A DNA stretch of 64,000 nt from CAVTBX01 sp963733135 (GCA_963733135.1 CAVTBX010000007.1:124001-188000); one strand, 5' to 3'. Shown: positions 1 through 8,332, counted from the stretch's first letter. The notes: a model not told the origin generated them from the letters alone. Program-made: numbers and translations.

Positions 1-13
1 TCCCCCCTTGCGT

Positions 14-113
14 TTCCCCCAGGGGGACCCCTTTGGTTTCCCCCTGCGATCAGCGTACTTCACAAAGACGCGCAGGTGGTGCGCGAAAACGTGTCAAGAG
101 TGTGCCGAGACGG
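14..113 (+). repeat. R1 dispersed element, copy A (type 1)
   Basis: One of five related intergenic elements in the window. Its 5' half is a C-run/G-run palindrome (TTCCCCCAGGGGGACCCC) followed by GGTTTCCCCC. After that come a GTA core (55-57), an A-rich step and the tail CGTGTC-AAGAGTGTGCC (91-107), which closely matches copy D. The GTA core lies 108 nt before the ftcD start; copy C has the same spacing (107 nt) to its gene. It may be a promoter plus leader or a mobile repeat. The family resemblance is read directly; the function is unknown. Confidence 0.75.
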
Positions 114-150
114 CATGGGCCATGAGTTCGGCCCGGCGGCGCGCCGGCCA

Positions 151-156
151 TATGCT
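151..156 (+). promoter_or_regulatory. -10 box of leaderless ftcD promoter
   Basis: TATGCT followed by exactly 6 nt and the GTG start at 163. No Shine-Dalgarno sequence precedes the start, so the transcript probably begins at the start codon. Confidence 0.6.
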
Positions 157-162
157 CTTCCG

Positions 163-1047
163 GTGTCCCTCCCGCTCGAGTCAGTCCCGAACTTCTCGGA
201 GGGACGGGACGACTCGGCGCTTGCGCGCCTGCGCGAGGCCATGTCCGGCCCGGCTCGCCTGCTGGACGTCCACGTCGACCCGGATCACCACAGGTCCGTC
301 TACACCATCGTCGGCGAGGACTCCGAGCTGGTCGAGACGCTCGTCCGAGGAATCGGGGCGGCGATGGAGGTCATCGATCTCCGCCGTCATGAAGGCGCCC
401 ATCCACGGATCGGCGCCGCAGACGTCGTGCCGCTCGTCCCGATTCGGCCCGAGGACGAGCCGCGCGCCCGGGACGCGGCTTTGGCGCTCGCGGATCGTGT
501 CGGCGAGCTCGGCCTGCCCGTCTTCTTCTATGGACGCCTCACGGAGGACGGCCGCGAACCGGCCTTCTTTCGCCGCGGCGGGCTGGAGGAGCTTCAGGCG
601 CGCATCGACGCGGGCGAGCTCCGGCCGGATCGTGGCCCGAGCCGGCTGCATCCGACGGCAGGAGGCGTCGTGCTCGGCGTGCGGCGCCCGCTGATCGCGT
701 TCAACGTCAACCTGGTCACCAACGACGTCGAGGTCGCGCGTCAGCTCGCAACCCTCGTGCGCGAGCGAGACGGCGGGTTTCCCGGTGTTCGTGCCCTGGG
801 GCTGGACCTACCGACAGCCGGTCTCGTCCAGGTCAGCATGAACGTCACGGACTGGGAGGCGGCCGCGCTCCACGAGATCGTCGAGCGGATCGTGGCGGAG
901 GCCGCCGCGCGTGGTGTAGAGGTGGCGGGCAGCGAGCTCGTGGGGCTCATGCCCGCGGGGGCAGCGCTCGCGGCGGCGGCGCCCGTACTCAGGATCGACG
1001 GCTTCGATATGAGCCGCGTCCTCGAGCTACGACTGCTCGCCGACTGA
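163..1047 (+). CDS. ftcD: glutamate formimidoyltransferase
   Basis: Transfers the formimino group of N-formimino-L-glutamate (from histidine breakdown) to tetrahydrofolate. At 294 residues it is the formiminotransferase part only, without the cyclodeaminase domain of the animal enzyme. The N-terminus ESVPNFSEGRD is the family's opening motif. HPRIGA-DVVP holds the probable catalytic histidine, His80, equivalent to His82 of the pig enzyme. GTG at 163 is preferred over the GTG at 76 because family homology starts at the opening motif and a -10 box sits just upstream. hutH, hutU and hutI lie nearby, so this is the fourth step of the Hut route. Confidence 0.9.
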   Translation: MSLPLESVPNFSEGRDDSALARLREAMSGPARLLDVHVDPDHHRSVYTIVGEDSELVETLVRGIGAAMEVIDLRRHEGAHPRIGAADVVPLVPIRPEDEPRARDAALALADRVGELGLPVFFYGRLTEDGREPAFFRRGGLEELQARIDAGELRPDRGPSRLHPTAGGVVLGVRRPLIAFNVNLVTNDVEVARQLATLVRERDGGFPGVRALGLDLPTAGLVQVSMNVTDWEAAALHEIVERIVAEAAARGVEVAGSELVGLMPAGAALAAAAPVLRIDGFDMSRVLELRLLAD

Positions 1048-1051
1048 CTCT

Positions 1052-1861
1052 CTAGAAGTAGAACTGACGCCAGGCCGACCACCAGTCGTCGGCCGTCGAG
1101 ACGATCGTCCGCCCGTCGAGCACCTTGACTCCGGCGCGGTGGCGCAAGCGCTCGACCTCGTCGGATTTCGTGTACTCGACCTTGATCTCGCACGGCCGGC
1201 CCGGGTCGTAAGGCTCAACCGCGGAGAGGTCGGCGAGCGCTCGCGTCGCGCCGCCCTCGATCAGCTCACGCGCCTTGCTCGGCGCGATCATGCGGGCACT
1301 GAACCGGCCGAGGCCTTGCTTGACCGTGACGGTGGTGAGGCCCGAGCCGAGGAGGGCGGTCGCCTCGGAGCACACGGCGTCGTCCCCGGTGACGAGGACC
1401 ACGGGGCAGTCCCACGTCCCGCAGAGCGCCGCGTTGATGCCCGTCTCGCCGACGACAGTTCCGTTGAACCAGAGGTTGTGCCAGGACGTCCCTGAGACGG
1501 TGTGGTTCAGGACGCCGTTCGCCGTGCCCGCGAACGCGTGCATGCCGACGAACAGCGCCGCGTCGCAGCCCTGCTCGAGGAACTCCGTGTACTCGGTCCA
1601 CTCGTGCTGCACGACCACCTCGCACTCGGGATCGAGCTCCTCCGGGAGCAGCGAGTTGAACGACCAGCCCTTGCCAGCGCCATGGCAGTCCATGACGACG
1701 ATCTCGGTCGCGCCGCCTGTGCGTGCACCTCGAACCGCCGCGTTGATCTCGTGCGTGTAGAGCTTGCGCCCTTCCTCGTAGAGCGCCTCACCGCCGTCCA
1801 CCTGCTCCCACTTGACGATTCCTGCGACGCCCTCCATGTCGCTGATCACCATCACCCTCAC
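1052..1861 (-). CDS. dppA: M55 family D-aminopeptidase (DppA-like)
   Basis: Zinc aminopeptidase of peptidase family M55, which releases D-amino acids from short peptides such as peptidoglycan fragments. All five zinc ligands known from Bacillus DppA are recognisable: Asp8 and Glu10 in ISDMEG, His60 in MDCHG, His108 in VGMHA and Glu139 in GETG. The first three have exactly the Bacillus numbering. The length (269 residues) is normal. It converges on ftcD with a 4-nt gap and is divergent from hutH. Its link to histidine catabolism is positional only. Confidence 0.9.
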   Translation of the reverse strand: MRVMVISDMEGVAGIVKWEQVDGGEALYEEGRKLYTHEINAAVRGARTGGATEIVVMDCHGAGKGWSFNSLLPEELDPECEVVVQHEWTEYTEFLEQGCDAALFVGMHAFAGTANGVLNHTVSGTSWHNLWFNGTVVGETGINAALCGTWDCPVVLVTGDDAVCSEATALLGSGLTTVTVKQGLGRFSARMIAPSKARELIEGGATRALADLSAVEPYDPGRPCEIKVEYTKSDEVERLRHRAGVKVLDGRTIVSTADDWWSAWRQFYF

Positions 1862-1867
1862 GTCGCG

Positions 1868-1873
1868 AGCCTA
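1868..1873 (-). promoter_or_regulatory. -10 box of leaderless dppA promoter
   Basis: On the minus strand TAGGCT is followed by 6 nt (CGCGAC) and the GTG start at 1861. It lies back to back with the hutH promoter. Confidence 0.55.
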
Positions 1874-1913
1874 ACGCGCTCCATCTCGCCACGAGGAGCC
1901 AGGCTCGCCCGAC

Positions 1914-1919
1914 TACACT
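1914..1919 (+). promoter_or_regulatory. -10 box of leaderless hutH promoter
   Basis: TACACT followed by 7 nt and the ATG at 1927; no ribosome-binding site lies between them. Confidence 0.6.
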
Positions 1920-1926
1920 CACGGCG

Positions 1927-3474
1927 ATGGCGCTGACGACGGCCGTCTCGCTGAACGGCGAGGACTTGACCCTCGGCGACGTCTGGGACGTGGCTGTTCG
2001 CGGCGGGCCGGCCGAGCTCGGAGGCGATGCCCGGGACAAGCTCGAGGCCGCACGGCGCGTCGTCGAGGAGGCGTCCGACCATGCCGCCGGTGAGCACACG
2101 TACGGCATCAACACGGGCTTCGGCCGCTTCGTGGAGCGGACGATCCCGCCCGAGCTCTCCGCGGAGCTCCAGCTCCGGCTGCTTCGAAGCCACGCTTGCG
2201 GTGTTGGCGAGCCGTATCCGGACGAGGTTGTCCGCGCCGCGATGCTCCTCCGAGCCAACGCGCTCGCCAAGGGTTACTCGGGCGCGCGCGTCGAGACCGT
2301 CGAGCTCCTGCTCGCCTGCCTCAACCGTGGCGTGCTACCGGTCGTCCCGAGCCGCGGCTCCGTCGGTGCCTCGGGAGACCTGGCCCCACTGGCTCACCTC
2401 GCACTGACGCTTGTGGGCGAAGGGTGGGCGCAGGTCGAAGGGGACAGGCTGACAGGCGGCGAGGCCCTTGCGCGTGTCGGGCTCGAGCCGGTTACGCTCG
2501 CGGCCAAGGAGGGGCTGTCGCTCATCAACGGCACGCAGTTCATGAGCGGGATCGGTTCCCTTGCACTCGTGCGAGCAGGCCGGCTTACGAAGGCCGCGGA
2601 CATCGCCTGCGCTCTATCAGTCGAGGCGCTCCAGGGCTCGCGCGTGAGCTTCCGGCCGGAGATTCAGGCTCTCCGGCCGCTTCCGGGGCAGGCTGCCAGC
2701 GCGGCGAACGTCCTTCGGCTGGTCGACGGCTCGGCCATCATCGAGTCGCATCGCTGGTGCGACAAGGTGCAGGACGCCTACTCGCTGCGCTGCGCACCGC
2801 AGGTGCACGGCGCGTGCCGGGATCTCCTGCAGTACGCCGAGCGCACCGTCGCGGTCGAGCTGAACGCCGCGACCGACAATCCGCTCGTCTTCGTCGAGGC
2901 CGGCGAACTCGTCTCGAACGGGAACTTCCACGGTCAGCCGTTGGCGTTCGCACTCGACGCGGCTGCGATGGCGATCGCGGAGCTCGCGAGCATCTCTGAG
3001 CGCCGCGTCGAGCGGCTCACGAACCCGTCTCTTTCCGACGGACTGCCGGCGTTCCTGACCCACGACGGCGGCCTCAACTCCGGCTTCATGATCCCGCAGT
3101 ACGTCGCGGCTGCGCTCGTCAGCGAGAACAAGGTGCTCTGCCACCCGGCGAGCGTCGACTCGATTCCGACGAGCGCGGGCCAGGAAGACCATGTGTCGAT
3201 GGGTAACGCGTCGGCGCTGACGTGCTGGCAGGTGCTGGAGAACAGCGAGGGAGCCCTTGCGATCGAGCTTCTCGCGGCGGCGCAAGGTGTCGAGTTCCTA
3301 GCTCCGCTCGAGCCTGCACCCGGCTCCCGGGCCGCCCATGACTTCATTCGCTCGCTTTCCCCGACGGTGCTGGAAGATCGTCCGCTCGCGCCTGACATAG
3401 AGCTCGTCGCAGCGTCGATTCGAAGCGGTGAGCTCGTCGAGGCGGTCGAGAACGAGATCGGGGTGCTCGAGTGA
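1927..3474 (+). CDS. hutH: histidine ammonia-lyase
   Basis: First step of histidine degradation: deaminates L-histidine to trans-urocanate. The MIO-forming triad is Ala148-Ser149-Gly150 in GSVGASGDLAPLAH. At 515 residues it is a normal HAL. Other family landmarks are the YGINTGFG loop near residue 58 and the TSAGQEDHVSMG segment near residue 417. Its GTGA overlap with hutU indicates one transcript and translational coupling. Confidence 0.97.
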   Translation: MALTTAVSLNGEDLTLGDVWDVAVRGGPAELGGDARDKLEAARRVVEEASDHAAGEHTYGINTGFGRFVERTIPPELSAELQLRLLRSHACGVGEPYPDEVVRAAMLLRANALAKGYSGARVETVELLLACLNRGVLPVVPSRGSVGASGDLAPLAHLALTLVGEGWAQVEGDRLTGGEALARVGLEPVTLAAKEGLSLINGTQFMSGIGSLALVRAGRLTKAADIACALSVEALQGSRVSFRPEIQALRPLPGQAASAANVLRLVDGSAIIESHRWCDKVQDAYSLRCAPQVHGACRDLLQYAERTVAVELNAATDNPLVFVEAGELVSNGNFHGQPLAFALDAAAMAIAELASISERRVERLTNPSLSDGLPAFLTHDGGLNSGFMIPQYVAAALVSENKVLCHPASVDSIPTSAGQEDHVSMGNASALTCWQVLENSEGALAIELLAAAQGVEFLAPLEPAPGSRAAHDFIRSLSPTVLEDRPLAPDIELVAASIRSGELVEAVENEIGVLE

Positions 3475-5171
3475 GCGCGGTCCGGGCTTCCGACGCCGTG
3501 GTCGAAGAGCTCTGCGGCGACCTGTCCCGGATCCGGGCGCCACGGGGCACCGAGCTGAATGCGCGCAGCTGGCTCACCGAGGCGCCGCTTCGGATGCTCC
3601 TCAACAACCTCGATTCCGAGGTCGCCGAGCGGCCGGAAGACCTCGTCGTCTACGGCGGCTCCGGCCGCGCGGCGAGGAGCCACGACGCGCTCCGGGCGAT
3701 CGTCAGGTCGCTGCTCGAGCTCGGCTCGGAGGAGACGCTCCTCATCCAGAGCGGCAAGCCCGTCGGCGTGCTTCGGACGCACGAGGGCGCGCCACGCGTG
3801 CTGATCGCGAACGCCCTCCTCGTGCCGAAGTGGGCGACGTGGGACGAGTTCCGCCGGCTCGAGAGCGAGGGACTCACGATGTTCGGCCAGATGACCGCCG
3901 GGAGCTGGATCTACATCGGAACGCAAGGGATTCTCCAAGGCACGTACCAGACGTTCGCCGCGGCCGGAGAGAAGCACTACGGGTCTCCCGATCTCACCGG
4001 CCGGACGGTGCTCACGGCCGGGCTGGGAGGGATGGGAGGGGCTCAGCCGCTGGCCGCGACCATGACCGGTGCCGCGATCCTCTGTGTGGAGGTCGATCCC
4101 CATCGAATCGAGCGGAGGCTCGAAACCCGCTACTTGGACGAGAGAGCCGACAACCTCGACGACGCGCTGGATCGGATCCGCTCGGCCGCCTCCGAAGGTC
4201 GCCCCCTGTCGGTGGGCTTGCTTGGAAACGCGGCTGATGTGATTCCGGAGCTCGCAAGCCGCGGCGAGCCCTTCGATTTCGTCACGGATCAGACCGCGGC
4301 CCACGATCCTCTGAACGGCTATGTCCCCTCTGGCCTGAGCGTGGAGGAGGCCGCCGAGCTTCGCGAGCGCGACTCTGTCACGTATCTGCAACAAGCTCGT
4401 GCCTCAATCGCAAAACACGTGCTGGGGCTCTTGGATTTCGCCCGCGCAGGGAGCAATGTCTTCGACTACGGAAACAACCTCAGAGGGGAGGCGCTAGAGG
4501 CAGGAGTCGAGGACGCCTTCACATACCCGGGCTTCGTCCCGGCCTATATCCGGCCGTTGTTCTGCCGCGGCATCGGGCCGTTCCGTTGGGCTGTGCTCTC
4601 CGGCGAGGCGAGCGATATCTCCGCCATCGACCGCCGACTCGGCGAGCTCTTTCCTGACGATCAGCTGCTCCAGCGCTGGCTCGAGCTCGCTCCCGGCCGA
4701 GTCGAGTTCCAGGGCCTGCCGGCGCGGATCTGCTGGCTGGGCCTCGGCGCGCGGGCAGAAGCCGGCCTGGCGATCAACGAACTCGTTCGTTCCGGCGAGG
4801 TTCAGGCACCGGTCGTGATCGGCCGTGACCACCTCGATTCGGGCTCCGTTGCGTCCCCCTACCGCGAGACTGAGGCCATGCGAGACGGATCGGACGCGAT
4901 CGCGGACTGGCCGATTCTGAACGCGCTCGTGAATGTCAGCGCCGGCGCCACCTGGGTCAGCGTCCATCACGGTGGCGGCGTGGGCATCGGCAACTCGATT
5001 CATGCCGGCATGGTGGTGGTTGCAGACGGCACCGACGACGCTGCCGAGCGGCTCGAACGCGTGCTGACGACGGATCCCGCCTCCGGGGTGTTGCGCCACG
5101 CTGACGCCGGCTATGAAGACGCGCTTGCAGCGGCCAGCGAGCACGGGCTTGACCTTCCTGGACGCGGCTAG
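3471..5171 (+). CDS. hutU: urocanate hydratase
   Basis: Converts urocanate to 4-imidazolone-5-propionate using tightly bound NAD+. The protein has 566 residues, the usual family size. The glycine-rich GLGGMGGAQP segment is the NAD site, and FCRGIGPFRW contains the catalytic-type cysteine (Cys365). The GTG start overlaps the hutH stop by 4 nt. The pathway continues with hutI at 6222. Confidence 0.97.
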   Translation: MSAVRASDAVVEELCGDLSRIRAPRGTELNARSWLTEAPLRMLLNNLDSEVAERPEDLVVYGGSGRAARSHDALRAIVRSLLELGSEETLLIQSGKPVGVLRTHEGAPRVLIANALLVPKWATWDEFRRLESEGLTMFGQMTAGSWIYIGTQGILQGTYQTFAAAGEKHYGSPDLTGRTVLTAGLGGMGGAQPLAATMTGAAILCVEVDPHRIERRLETRYLDERADNLDDALDRIRSAASEGRPLSVGLLGNAADVIPELASRGEPFDFVTDQTAAHDPLNGYVPSGLSVEEAAELRERDSVTYLQQARASIAKHVLGLLDFARAGSNVFDYGNNLRGEALEAGVEDAFTYPGFVPAYIRPLFCRGIGPFRWAVLSGEASDISAIDRRLGELFPDDQLLQRWLELAPGRVEFQGLPARICWLGLGARAEAGLAINELVRSGEVQAPVVIGRDHLDSGSVASPYRETEAMRDGSDAIADWPILNALVNVSAGATWVSVHHGGGVGIGNSIHAGMVVVADGTDDAAERLERVLTTDPASGVLRHADAGYEDALAAASEHGLDLPGRG

Positions 5172-5248
5172 GGCGACGCTCGCGGCTGCATGTGTTTCGG
5201 ATCGACCGTCCCGAGCAACCTGGACAAGAACGTCCCAAGGGGGTTCAG

Positions 5249-5458
5249 ATGGCCAAGGAGCTGAAGAAGGGCGATCGCGTCAAGTGGAACACGTCACAGG
5301 GCGAGACCAGAGGCGTGGTGCAGAAGAAGCTGACGTCGCCCATGACGATCAAGGATCACGAGGTCAAGGCCTCACAGGACAATCCGGAGTACCTCGTGCG
5401 GAGTGACAAGTCAGGCGAAGAGGCCGCGCATAAGCCGGATGCGCTTACGAGGATCTGA
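5249..5458 (+). CDS. DUF2945 / hypervirulence-associated Tudor-domain small protein
   Basis: 69-residue basic protein beginning MAKELKKGDRVKWNT, with the family hallmarks TSPMTIKDHEVKAS and a C-terminal AAHKP segment. The family has a small Tudor/SH3-like barrel of unproven function. The ATG at 5249 is preceded by a strong AAGGGGG ribosome-binding site, unlike the leaderless neighbours. It is directly followed by the broken DUF3140 gene. Confidence 0.85.
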   Translation: MAKELKKGDRVKWNTSQGETRGVVQKKLTSPMTIKDHEVKASQDNPEYLVRSDKSGEEAAHKPDALTRI

Positions 5459-5697
5459 CCGCGGCTCCCGACGAACGCGTCGAAGAATTCGAGTGCGCAA
5501 TCAACATGGCTCCGGGCGAACTCGAGCGGTGGCTCGAAACCGACGGAGAGTCCAAAGGCCATCGACCGCCGGATCGTCGAGATGCTGCGGAAGCGGGGGG
5601 AGCTCACCGAGTCCGATCACAAGCACCTGAGAGCCCTCGCCGGCTATGTGGTCGCCATCCGGCGCAGCGACCTGACGGCGACGTCTTCGAGTGAACG
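5434..5697 (+). pseudogene. DUF3140 gene broken by compensating frameshifts
   Basis: Three reading-frame segments join into one DUF3140-like protein. Frame 1 gives EEFECAINMAPGELERWLET. Frame 2, from about 5558, gives IDRRIVEMLRKRGELTESDH and continues to GYV. Frame 1 resumes near 5647 with GRHPAQRPDGDVFE and a stop. The two indels cancel, and no convincing start codon is visible. Family members normally run past the QRPDGDV segment, so the C-terminus also looks short. Either a pseudogene or two sequencing errors would give this picture. Confidence 0.7.
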
Positions 5698-5724
5698 GGT
5701 CACGATCCGCTGAAGAGCTATCCG

Positions 5725-6174
5725 CTACTCGGACGGGTGGCGCTGGTAGTCGTATGTTCCAGCGGGCGTCCACACGAGCTCGAGTTTCAGGCCGTCCGGG
5801 TCAGCGAAGAAGAGAGCGTGGTAGCCGTCCCGGTACTCCGGGAAGAGCCTTGGGCCGTCGGTGATGGTCGCGCCGAGGCCGCGTAGCCGGGCGGCCGCTC
5901 GCTCGAGATCCTCGACCTCTGGGACCTCGAAGCAGAGGTGGTGCAAGCCCACGCGGTAGCGATCGACCGGCAGTCCGACGGGCCCGTCCGGAGCCTCACG
6001 AAGCCCGATCGACGAGCCGGGCCCGTACAGGTAGTTGATGGTCTCGCCGTGCTCCCCGGCCTCCTGCGACACGCCGTGCCAACCGAGTGGGCCGAGCAGG
6101 TCTCGGTAGAACGCGAGCGATTGGCCGACGTCGGAGACGACCAGGTCGACGTGATGAACGCCGGTCGACCGCAC
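5725..6174 (-). CDS. VOC-family (glyoxalase/bleomycin-resistance/dioxygenase fold) protein
   Basis: 149 residues with the paired beta-alpha-beta-beta-beta vicinal-oxygen-chelate fold. It opens with VHHVDLVVSDVGQSLAFYRD, and the second half contains YHALFFADPDGLKLELVW. Metal ligands are probably the early His, the His of LHHLCFEV and the Glu of KLELVW. The substrate cannot be told from sequence. The gene diverges from hutI with promoters about 20 nt apart. Confidence 0.85.
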   Translation of the reverse strand: MRSTGVHHVDLVVSDVGQSLAFYRDLLGPLGWHGVSQEAGEHGETINYLYGPGSSIGLREAPDGPVGLPVDRYRVGLHHLCFEVPEVEDLERAAARLRGLGATITDGPRLFPEYRDGYHALFFADPDGLKLELVWTPAGTYDYQRHPSE

Positions 6175-6180
6175 GACCCG

Positions 6181-6186
6181 ACACTA
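6181..6186 (-). promoter_or_regulatory. -10 box of leaderless VOC gene promoter
   Basis: On the minus strand TAGTGT is followed by 6 nt and the GTG start at 6174. Confidence 0.55.
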
Positions 6187-6207
6187 CAACCGTGTGCCCG
6201 AGCGACT

Positions 6208-6213
6208 TAGGCT
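6208..6213 (+). promoter_or_regulatory. -10 box of hutI promoter
   Basis: TAGGCT followed by 8 nt and the ATG at 6222; divergent from the VOC promoter. Confidence 0.55.
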
Positions 6214-6221
6214 GCGAAGCC

Positions 6222-7433
6222 ATGCCGCCCGAGCTCCTCATCCGAGACCTCGCGCAGGTCGTCTCCCCATCAGGGGCGCACGCGCCGCTTCGGGGGCGCG
6301 AGCTCAGCGCGCTCGACGTCATCGAGGACGGCTACGTCCTGTGCCGGAACGATCGCATCGCCGCCGTCGGCCGCATGCGAGATCTGGACTCCCAGGCAGC
6401 CGAGCTGGAAGAGATCGACGGCACAGGGCTCTGCGTGATCCCGGGTCTCGTCGATTGCCATACCCACATCTGCTTTGCCGGAGATCGGGTCGGGGAGTAC
6501 GACCTCCGTTCGGGTGGTGCGTCTTACGAAGAGCTCCACGCCGCCGGCGGCGGAATCCTCTCGACGGTCACCGCCACTCGCGCCGCCGATCCAGGCCTTC
6601 TCCGGGCGGCCGTGGAGCGCCACCGCGTCTGGATGCGGGCTCACGGCACAACCACATTCGAGGGGAAGTCCGGCTACGGACTCGACCGTGACACCGAGCT
6701 CGCAATGCTTGTCGCCGTCCGAGACGCAGGTGGCGTCCCGACCTGGCTCGGAGCGCATGCCGTTCCGCCCGAGTTTCCCGATGCCGACGCGTACCTCGAC
6801 TTCGCCCTGACCGAGGTACTGCCTGACGCGGCTCAGATTGCCGAGGCGGCGGACGTCTTCCTCGAGCGAGGCGCCTTCGACTCAGCTCAAGCGCGCCGAT
6901 ACCTGGAAGCCTGCCGCGACGCAGGCCTTGCGCTCAGGCTCCATGCCGACCAGTTCACGGAAGCCGGCGGAATCGACCTCGCAATCGAGCTGGGCGCGAC
7001 CAGCGTCGACCATCTCGAGGCGACGGGGCCCGACGGAGTCGCGAAGCTCGCGGCAAGTGACGTGACCGCGGTGCTGCTTCCGATCGCCGCACTGTTCCTC
7101 TCGCGGCCCATGCCCCCGGGACGGCAACTCATCGACGCGGGCGCCGCAGTCGCCCTTGCGACCGACTTCAATCCCGGGAGCGCGTACGCGGAGAGCCTGC
7201 CGCTCGTGATGAGCCTCGCGTGCACGCAGATAGGCATGGCGCCCGCCGAGGCACTCACTGCGTGCACCGTCAACGCCGCGCACGTCCTCCGCCGTGCCGA
7301 TCGGGCGGGAAGGATCGCGCCGGGGTTCGCGGCCGACCTCGTGCTGATCGAGGCGCCAGACTGGCGGCACGTCGCCTACCACCTGGCCGGCAACATCGTT
7401 CGTGCCGTGATCAAGGGTGGCGCGGTTGAATGA
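6222..7433 (+). CDS. hutI: imidazolonepropionase
   Basis: Amidohydrolase that opens the imidazolone ring to N-formimino-L-glutamate, the substrate of FtcD. It has 403 residues. Metal ligands are visible: His80 and His82 in DCHTHICFAG, His241 in LRLHADQF and Asp315 in ATDFNPGS. The ATG at 6222 is chosen over the upstream in-frame ATG at 6087 because homology begins near it and a -10 box lies 8 nt before it. No hutF, hutG or hutD is present in the window. Confidence 0.95.
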   Translation: MPPELLIRDLAQVVSPSGAHAPLRGRELSALDVIEDGYVLCRNDRIAAVGRMRDLDSQAAELEEIDGTGLCVIPGLVDCHTHICFAGDRVGEYDLRSGGASYEELHAAGGGILSTVTATRAADPGLLRAAVERHRVWMRAHGTTTFEGKSGYGLDRDTELAMLVAVRDAGGVPTWLGAHAVPPEFPDADAYLDFALTEVLPDAAQIAEAADVFLERGAFDSAQARRYLEACRDAGLALRLHADQFTEAGGIDLAIELGATSVDHLEATGPDGVAKLAASDVTAVLLPIAALFLSRPMPPGRQLIDAGAAVALATDFNPGSAYAESLPLVMSLACTQIGMAPAEALTACTVNAAHVLRRADRAGRIAPGFAADLVLIEAPDWRHVAYHLAGNIVRAVIKGGAVE

Positions 7434-7466
7434 CCAGCCTCACGAGGCCGGCCTTGCCGGCCGCGG

Positions 7467-7472
7467 CATAAT
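7467..7472 (+). promoter_or_regulatory. -10 box for the 148-residue membrane protein gene
   Basis: CATAAT followed by 6 nt and the ATG at 7479. Confidence 0.5.
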
Positions 7473-7478
7473 CGTCGT

Positions 7479-7925
7479 ATGCCGACTCGCAAGCGACGCC
7501 GCCGGCGCGAAAAGCTTCAGCGTCACGAGTACGAGTACGTCGTAGAAACCGAGGAGGGCGAGGAGGTCGTCGAGAGCCTGCGCGCGCTGGATCCGGCGGA
7601 TCAGGGCGCCCCGGGCGCCACGCCGAACGGCAAGAGGAGTGGCGCAAAGCCGAAAGCCCGCGCAGACCGGGGCCCGGTCGACCGTCGCGGTCGCCCCATC
7701 CCAGAGCCATCGCTCCGCCGGGCTCTCAAGCGGGCGGCCATCTTCATGCCGTTCTTCGTTCTTTTCTTCTTCATCGCCGCGCCGAGCCTGACGTTCAACC
7801 AGAAGCTCTTTCAGGCGGTCTTCCTGGCTGCGCTCTTCATCCCGGCGAGCTACCTCGCCGACCGGCTCGTGTACCGGATCGCCCAGCGTCGCGCGCAAGC
7901 CGGGGCCAACGCCCCTCGCCGCTAG
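7479..7925 (+). CDS. small two-helix membrane protein, unknown function
   Basis: 148 residues. The N-terminus is very basic (MPTRKRRRRR), followed by an acidic stretch and a low-complexity linker. Two hydrophobic segments lie at about 86-105 and 112-128, and the tail is basic. The layout predicts a cytoplasmic N-terminus and a helical hairpin in the membrane. I do not recognise a family. Its TAG stop forms part of the shared terminator stem with the convergent cupin gene. Confidence 0.75.
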   Translation: MPTRKRRRRREKLQRHEYEYVVETEEGEEVVESLRALDPADQGAPGATPNGKRSGAKPKARADRGPVDRRGRPIPEPSLRRALKRAAIFMPFFVLFFFIAAPSLTFNQKLFQAVFLAALFIPASYLADRLVYRIAQRRAQAGANAPRR

Positions 7926-7948
7926 AGCCCGAGCAGTTGCGGCTCTAG
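7922..7948. terminator. bidirectional hairpin spanning both stop codons of convergent genes
   Basis: A perfect 8-bp inverted repeat, CTAGAGCC / GGCTCTAG, with an 11-nt loop. The left arm contains the TAG stop of the + gene (7923-7925). The right arm contains the complement of the TAG stop of the - gene (7945-7947). No T-run follows on either strand, so this is a stem-loop end signal of uncertain mechanism. Confidence 0.6.
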
Positions 7949-8289
7949 GAGCCGGCGCGTTCCTGGCCACGAAAGTGGCCGGGCCCGGGCCAAGGCGCGA
8001 GGAGGAGCAAGAACCGTACGCCGGTCTCCGACGACACGGCGTGGCGCTCGTCGGGCTCGAAGTGAACCAGCGCGCCCACGCCAGCGTCGAGCGATTCACC
8101 GCCCGCCTCGATTCGGGCGCTCCCCTCGACGACCACGATCCAGGCGTGCTCCTTGACCTGATGGGTGCCGAGCTCCTGGCCGGGGTCGAGCGCGATCAGA
8201 ACCGCGCGCGCCTCGTCCTCGGAGAGGAGGACGGAGGGCGAGCGACTCCCGCCGGGAGCCTCGATGGCGAGGAGATCCCAGTGCTGCAT
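7945..8289 (-). CDS. cupin-domain protein
   Basis: 114-residue single cupin barrel. Motif 1 is seen as QELGTHQVKEHAWIVVVEGSA, with the usual His and Glu pattern partly kept. Motif 2 is LVHFEPDERHAV, with a conserved His. The role is likely metal-dependent sensing or binding; the ligand is unknown. It is divergent from the MBL hydrolase gene and converges on the gene at 7479. Confidence 0.8.
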   Translation of the reverse strand: MQHWDLLAIEAPGGSRSPSVLLSEDEARAVLIALDPGQELGTHQVKEHAWIVVVEGSARIEAGGESLDAGVGALVHFEPDERHAVSSETGVRFLLLLAPWPGPGHFRGQERAGS

Positions 8290-8298
8290 CGCGGCCGG

Positions 8299-8304
8299 AG
8301 TCTA
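8299..8304 (-). promoter_or_regulatory. -10 box of cupin gene
   Basis: On the minus strand TAGACT is followed by 9 nt and the ATG at 8289. Confidence 0.45.
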
Positions 8305-8317
8305 ACTGGGCCGCGGA

Positions 8318-8323
8318 TACACT
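8318..8323 (+). promoter_or_regulatory. -10 box of MBL-hisS-aspS transcript
   Basis: TACACT followed by 9 nt and the GTG at 8333. It probably drives the three overlapping genes that follow. Confidence 0.5.
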
Positions 8324-8332
8324 CACCGCCCG

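Noticed and set aside
76..162. Upstream start for ftcD at 76
   Set aside because: The added residues lie in the R1 element, are not conserved and precede a -10 box placed correctly for the GTG at 163.
7963..7978. GGCCAC/GTGGCC hairpin as an extra terminator
   Set aside because: It lies within the cupin coding sequence, and the CTAG stem nearby already spans both gene ends.
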